6,386 nt of DNA from an uncultured Collinsella sp. (lineage in GTDB: Bacteria; Actinomycetota; Coriobacteriia; Coriobacteriales; Coriobacteriaceae), in NCBI GenBank assembly GCA_900547345.1, contig URGG01000100.1, positions 1-6,386 on the forward strand. Direction: 5' to 3'. Below, one piece after another: positions 4,438 to 6,386 of the stretch; within the stretch, counting starts at the first letter, position 1; each line of letters begins with the position of its first letter. The position numbers were made by a program, and so were the translations under genes. Under the pieces are notes generated by a model. It was not told the DNA's origin. It saw only the letters and a program-made list of their open reading frames with translations, and ran no database searches.

Positions 4438-6386
4438 ATGGCTGATTCCAGCAAAAAGATGCAGATCGTGTTTGCCTCGGCCGAGTGCGCGCCGTTTGTG
4501 AAGACCGGTGGCCTGGGCGACGTGGCGGGCTCCCTGCCTGCGGCGCTCGTGCGCGCCGGCGCCGAAGTCATCGTGATGGTGCCCAAGTACGCCACCATCA
4601 AGGACGAGTACAAGGCACAGATGGAGCATTTCTCCGACTTTTACGTGAGCCTGGGCTGGCGCAATGAGTACTGCGGACTCGAGAAGCTCGAGCACGACGG
4701 CGTCACCTATATGTTCATCGACAACGAGCGCTACTTTGCGCGCGACTATCCGTACGGCTTCTTTGACGACGGTGAGCGCTTCGCGTTCTTCTCCAAGGCC
4801 ATCACCGAGAGCCTGCAGCACCTGCCGGCCGGCTTTGAGTGCGACATCCTGCACTGCAACGACTGGCAGACCGCACTGGCGCCCGTGTTTTTGCGCGAGT
4901 TCTACCAGGGCCTGCCGCTGTACGACCGCGTCAAGACCGTGTTCTCGATCCACAACGTGGCGTTCCAGGGCCAGTTTAGCGACACCGTGATGGAGGACAT
5001 CCTTGGTGTGGCGCATATTCCCGCGGCCGCCTCGCAGCTGCGTTGCGACGCCTGCAGCATCAACTACATGCTGGGCGCCCTGCGCTATGCCGACGCCATC
5101 ACTACGGTGAGCCCCACCTATGCCAACGAGATCCAGACGCCCGAGTTTGGCGAGGGCCTGGACGGCGTGCTGCGCGAGCGTTCGTACGCGCTGCAGGGCA
5201 TTTTGAATGGCATCGACGTCGCGGGCTTTGACCCGGCGACCGACAAGCGCATTGCCGCCAACTACACCGTGGAGGACCGCTCCGGCAAGGCTGTGTGCAA
5301 GGCCAAGCTGCAGGAAGAGCTGGGGCTCGAGGTTCGCGACGACCGCCCGCTCATGGTGATGGTCACGCGCCTGACGCGCCAGAAGGGCATGGATCTGGTC
5401 ATGTACGCGCTCGACCGCATCCTGTCCGGCGGCGTGCAGGTGGCGGTGCTGGGCACCGGCGACCGCGACTACGAGGACGGCCTGCGCTACTTCCAGGACA
5501 AGTACCCCGGCACCATGGCCGCACGCATCGAGTTCGATCCGGCGCTGTCACAGCGCATGTATGCTGCCGCCGACATGTTCCTAATGCCTTCGAAGTTTGA
5601 GCCCTGCGGCCTGTCGCAGATCATCGCCATGCGCTACGGCACGCTACCCATCGTGCGCGAGACCGGTGGCCTGAAGGACACCGTGATCCCGTACAACGAG
5701 TTTACCGGCGAGGGCACGGGCTTCTCGTTTAGCAACTTTAACGGCGACGAGATGGGCGACGCGGTGTTCCGCGCGGCGCGCCTGTTCTGGGATAACCGTG
5801 ACGCCTGGAACCAGCTGGTCACGCAGGCCATGAGCCAGGACTTTAGCTGGACGCTCTCGGCCGACAAGTATCTGGACCTGTACTTCTTTATGCATCCGGA
5901 AATTGAGCGCCCGGCGTCGGCTGTCGACGAGCCTGAAGCTGTTGCTGAGCCGGTGGCCGCTGAGGAGCCCAAGACCGAGGAGAAGCCGGTTGAGGCAGAG
6001 CCCGCAAAGGCCGAGCCTGAGGCAAAGGCCGAGGTCAAGCCCGCTGCAAAGCCCGCAGCTAAGAAGACCGCGACTCGTAAGACGACGGCCAAGAAGGTCA
6101 CAGCGACCAAGGCGGCGGCAACAAAGACCACCGCTGCCCAGACAACGACCACGCGCAAGCGCACGACCGCCGCTGCCAAGAAGGCCGCCGAAGCCGAGGC
6201 TGCTCCCGAGGTAAAGGCCGATGTCGCCGAGGCCAAGCCGGCCGCCAGTGCTCCGGCAAAGACCGCTGCCAAGAAGACAACGGCAACGAAGTCGACGACT
6301 ACGACCAAGGCCGCTGCGGCCAAGGCTACCCCGAAGAGTGCCGCAAAGCCCGCCGTCAAGGTCGTGGAGGCGGGCGCCGAGCCCAA
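4438..6386 (+). CDS. glgA: Glycogen synthase (ADP-glucose:glucan glucosyltransferase) with a long Ala/Lys-rich C-terminal tail; 3'-truncated
   Basis: GT5 glycogen synthase: transfers glucose from ADP-glucose to the growing alpha-1,4-glucan in the cytosol. The frame is open from 4438 to the window end, giving 649 complete codons and no stop. The core spans about residues 1-490, comparable to E. coli GlgA (477). Catalytic and ADP-glucose residues are all present: Lys22 in KTGGLGDV, Asp142 in HCNDWQT, His172 in SIHNVAFQG, Arg311 and Lys316 in TRLTRQKGMD, and Glu388 in PSKFEPCGLSQ (E. coli K15, D137, H161, R300, K305, E377 equivalents). The core ends with the usual C-terminal helix region (SADKYLDLYFFMHPEI). 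What follows is not part of the standard enzyme: at least 159 low-complexity residues (listed separately) in the same frame. The gene sits 90 bases after glgD behind a hairpin, so it may be transcribed with glgCD or partly separately. The core assignment is secure; the tail's function and the true protein length are unknown. Confidence 0.95.
   Translation, partial: MADSSKKMQIVFASAECAPFVKTGGLGDVAGSLPAALVRAGAEVIVMVPKYATIKDEYKAQMEHFSDFYVSLGWRNEYCGLEKLEHDGVTYMFIDNERYFARDYPYGFFDDGERFAFFSKAITESLQHLPAGFECDILHCNDWQTALAPVFLREFYQGLPLYDRVKTVFSIHNVAFQGQFSDTVMEDILGVAHIPAAASQLRCDACSINYMLGALRYADAITTVSPTYANEIQTPEFGEGLDGVLRERSYALQGILNGIDVAGFDPATDKRIAANYTVEDRSGKAVCKAKLQEELGLEVRDDRPLMVMVTRLTRQKGMDLVMYALDRILSGGVQVAVLGTGDRDYEDGLRYFQDKYPGTMAARIEFDPALSQRMYAAADMFLMPSKFEPCGLSQIIAMRYGTLPIVRETGGLKDTVIPYNEFTGEGTGFSFSNFNGDEMGDAVFRAARLFWDNRDAWNQLVTQAMSQDFSWTLSADKYLDLYFFMHPEIERPASAVDEPEAVAEPVAAEEPKTEEKPVEAEPAKAEPEAKAEVKPAAKPAAKKTATRKTTAKKVTATKAAATKTTAAQTTTTRKRTTAAAKKAAEAEAAPEVKADVAEAKPAASAPAKTAAKKTTATKSTTTTKAAAAKATPKSAAKPAVKVVEAGAEP
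5905..6386 (+). other. Histone H1/HU-like disordered tail of GlgA, in charge-alternating blocks
   Basis: Residues 491-649 of GlgA, still open at the window edge. Counted by hand from the translation: 51 Ala, 27 Lys, 25 Thr and 15 Pro in 159 residues, with no Leu, Ile, Met, Phe, Tyr, Trp, Cys, His or Asn. The blocks are: acidic 497-532 (13 D/E, 4 K), basic 533-582 (12 K, 3 R, no acidic residue), mildly acidic 583-601, basic 602-641 (9 K, no acidic residue), then VVEAGAEP opening another acidic stretch. A related basic element occurs in both basic blocks: AAKKTATRKTT (6055-6087) and AAKKTTATKSTT (6265-6300). The composition predicts intrinsic disorder and resembles the C-termini of histone H1, actinobacterial HU and other AAKK-tailed proteins. 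Nucleic-acid, polyphosphate or other polyanion binding is an inference by analogy. No secretion or membrane signal is seen. Confidence 0.85.

Noticed and set aside
5634..6386. 250-residue minus-strand frame opposite the end of glgA, looking like an Ala/Val-rich membrane protein.
   Set aside because: The apparent hydrophobic segments are the reverse complement of the Ala/Lys/Thr codons in the GlgA tail; the + frame is continuous with the catalytic core and explains the sequence.
5908..6386. Possibility that the Ala/Lys tail is a frameshift artefact of reading past the true glgA stop.
   Set aside because: No stop occurs in this frame, and the codons give a coherent, block-organised composition with no hydrophobic or aromatic residues, unlike the neighbouring frames; a sequencing error cannot be fully excluded without reads.
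1..6386. CRISPR arrays, tRNA or rRNA genes, insertion sequences, phage or defence genes.
   Set aside because: None seen: the window is almost entirely the four glg genes, with two gaps of about 100 bases.

Overview
The window is a glycogen metabolism cluster. All genes are on the + strand and closely spaced, in the order glgP (5' end cut off by the window) - glgC - glgD - glgA (3' end cut off). DNA is GC-rich with strong G/C bias at third codon positions, while the proteins resemble the Firmicutes/clostridial type: a short GlgC paired with a catalytically degenerate GlgD partner, and a GlgA with a HCNDWQT motif. That mix of high GC and GlgC+GlgD points to a gut actinobacterium of the class Coriobacteriia, with a Collinsella-like genus as the best guess. 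This is inference from composition and family type; no marker gene is present to confirm it.

Layout: 1-1959 is the C-terminal roughly 80% of a glycogen (alpha-glucan) phosphorylase. 1960-2066 is a 107-base gap holding a 9-bp GC-rich hairpin and a near-duplicate of the glgC ribosome binding/start region. 2067-3215 is glgC, the catalytic ADP-glucose pyrophosphorylase. 3220-4347 is glgD, its non-catalytic homologue, starting 4 bases after the glgC stop. 4348-4437 is a 90-base gap with a 12-bp perfect hairpin just before glgA. 4438-6386 is glgA, glycogen synthase, still open at the window edge.

How the genes work together: GlgC/GlgD make ADP-glucose from ATP and glucose-1-phosphate, GlgA polymerises it into alpha-1,4-glucan, and GlgP releases glucose-1-phosphate again by phosphorolysis. 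Synthesis and breakdown are therefore encoded side by side. No branching enzyme (glgB) or debranching enzyme (glgX) is visible here; they would have to lie outside the window.

The most unusual item is the C-terminus of GlgA. After a complete GT5 catalytic core of about 490 residues, the reading frame continues without interruption for at least 159 more residues. This tail is 32% Ala and 17% Lys, lacks all Leu, Ile, Met, aromatic, Cys and His residues, and alternates acidic Pro/Glu-rich blocks with basic Ala/Lys/Thr blocks like histone H1 or actinobacterial HU tails. Such a tail is not part of the standard glycogen synthase and has no obvious function in it.
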